24,387 nt of DNA from Christensenella sp. UBA1782. GTDB lineage: Bacteria; Bacillota; Clostridia; Christensenellales; DTU072. The notes under the pieces are model-generated. The model had not been told where the DNA came from. It was given only the letters and a program-made list of their open reading frames with translations, and ran no database searches. Shown here one piece after another: positions 24,360-24,387 of the stretch. The DNA lies in assembly GCA_002315475.1 (NCBI GenBank), contig DCGI01000058.1, forward strand, positions 32,077-56,463. Reading direction: 5' to 3'. Position numbers and translations under genes: made by a program. Within the stretch, counting starts at the first letter, position 1. Each line of letters begins with the position of its first letter.

Positions 24360-24387
24360 CGTAGAAAAGATTCGGAATGTTTGGGTG

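Noticed and set aside
1..24387. tRNA or rRNA genes, T-box or other riboswitches, CRISPR arrays, insertion sequences
   Set aside because: All intergenic gaps are under about 220 nt and those inspected hold only promoters, terminators or the one dyad; trpS and thrC lack leaders since they are inside a gene cluster.

Overview
The window looks like chromosomal DNA of a low-to-mid GC Gram-positive bacterium, most likely an uncultured anaerobic gut Clostridia member (Christensenellales-like). The grounds are strong AAGGAG/GGAGG Shine-Dalgarno sites, occasional TTG and GTG starts, a Sec/SPII lipoprotein with bacterial Ig-like modules, and Clostridia-type pairs such as DUF5685 with a Cys-tailed J-like protein. 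The taxon is an inference. Eighteen of the nineteen genes lie on the minus strand. Coding density is very high, no gene-free stretch exceeds about 220 bases, and I see no RNA gene, CRISPR array, insertion sequence or prophage.

Reading in the direction of minus-strand transcription (high to low coordinates), the first block (24359 to 16017) is a tightly packed nine-gene cluster: prmC, prfA, a citrate/isopropylmalate-synthase-like enzyme, a small P-loop ATPase, thrC, trpS, a DUF5685 protein, a degenerate J-domain protein with a Cys-cluster tail, and a polytopic membrane protein. The last five genes overlap or are 1 nt apart, so they are probably translationally coupled. Translation termination (RF1 and its methylase), amino-acid supply and tRNA charging are thus linked to an uncharacterised three-gene module.

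The second block (16010 to 15354) is a divergent pair: an ArsR-family regulator, the only plus-strand gene, and a 63-aa eight-cysteine protein. An inverted repeat lies between them and may be the operator. Next comes a membrane-anchored type I phosphodiesterase/nucleotide-pyrophosphatase-like protein followed by ung, in a two-gene operon with a clear promoter and a strong terminator.

The third block starts at a good promoter near 13365. It holds one 7.4-kb gene for a 2,478-aa surface lipoprotein built of Ig-like modules, a Tyr-rich duplication, short EEY-type repeats and a three-fold C-terminal repeat. An orphan 374-aa cytosolic protein follows it. A further promoter precedes a DUF898-like membrane protein. 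After an attenuator-like hairpin come a GH20 beta-N-acetylhexosaminidase, uvrC and a Cof-type HAD phosphatase, closely spaced or overlapping.

The most promising candidates for something undescribed are the DUF5685/J-like/membrane trio, where DUF5685 carries two Asp-rich motifs reminiscent of all-alpha isoprenoid synthases and its neighbour ends in a bare Cys-Cys; the ArsR/eight-Cys pair; and the giant lipoprotein.
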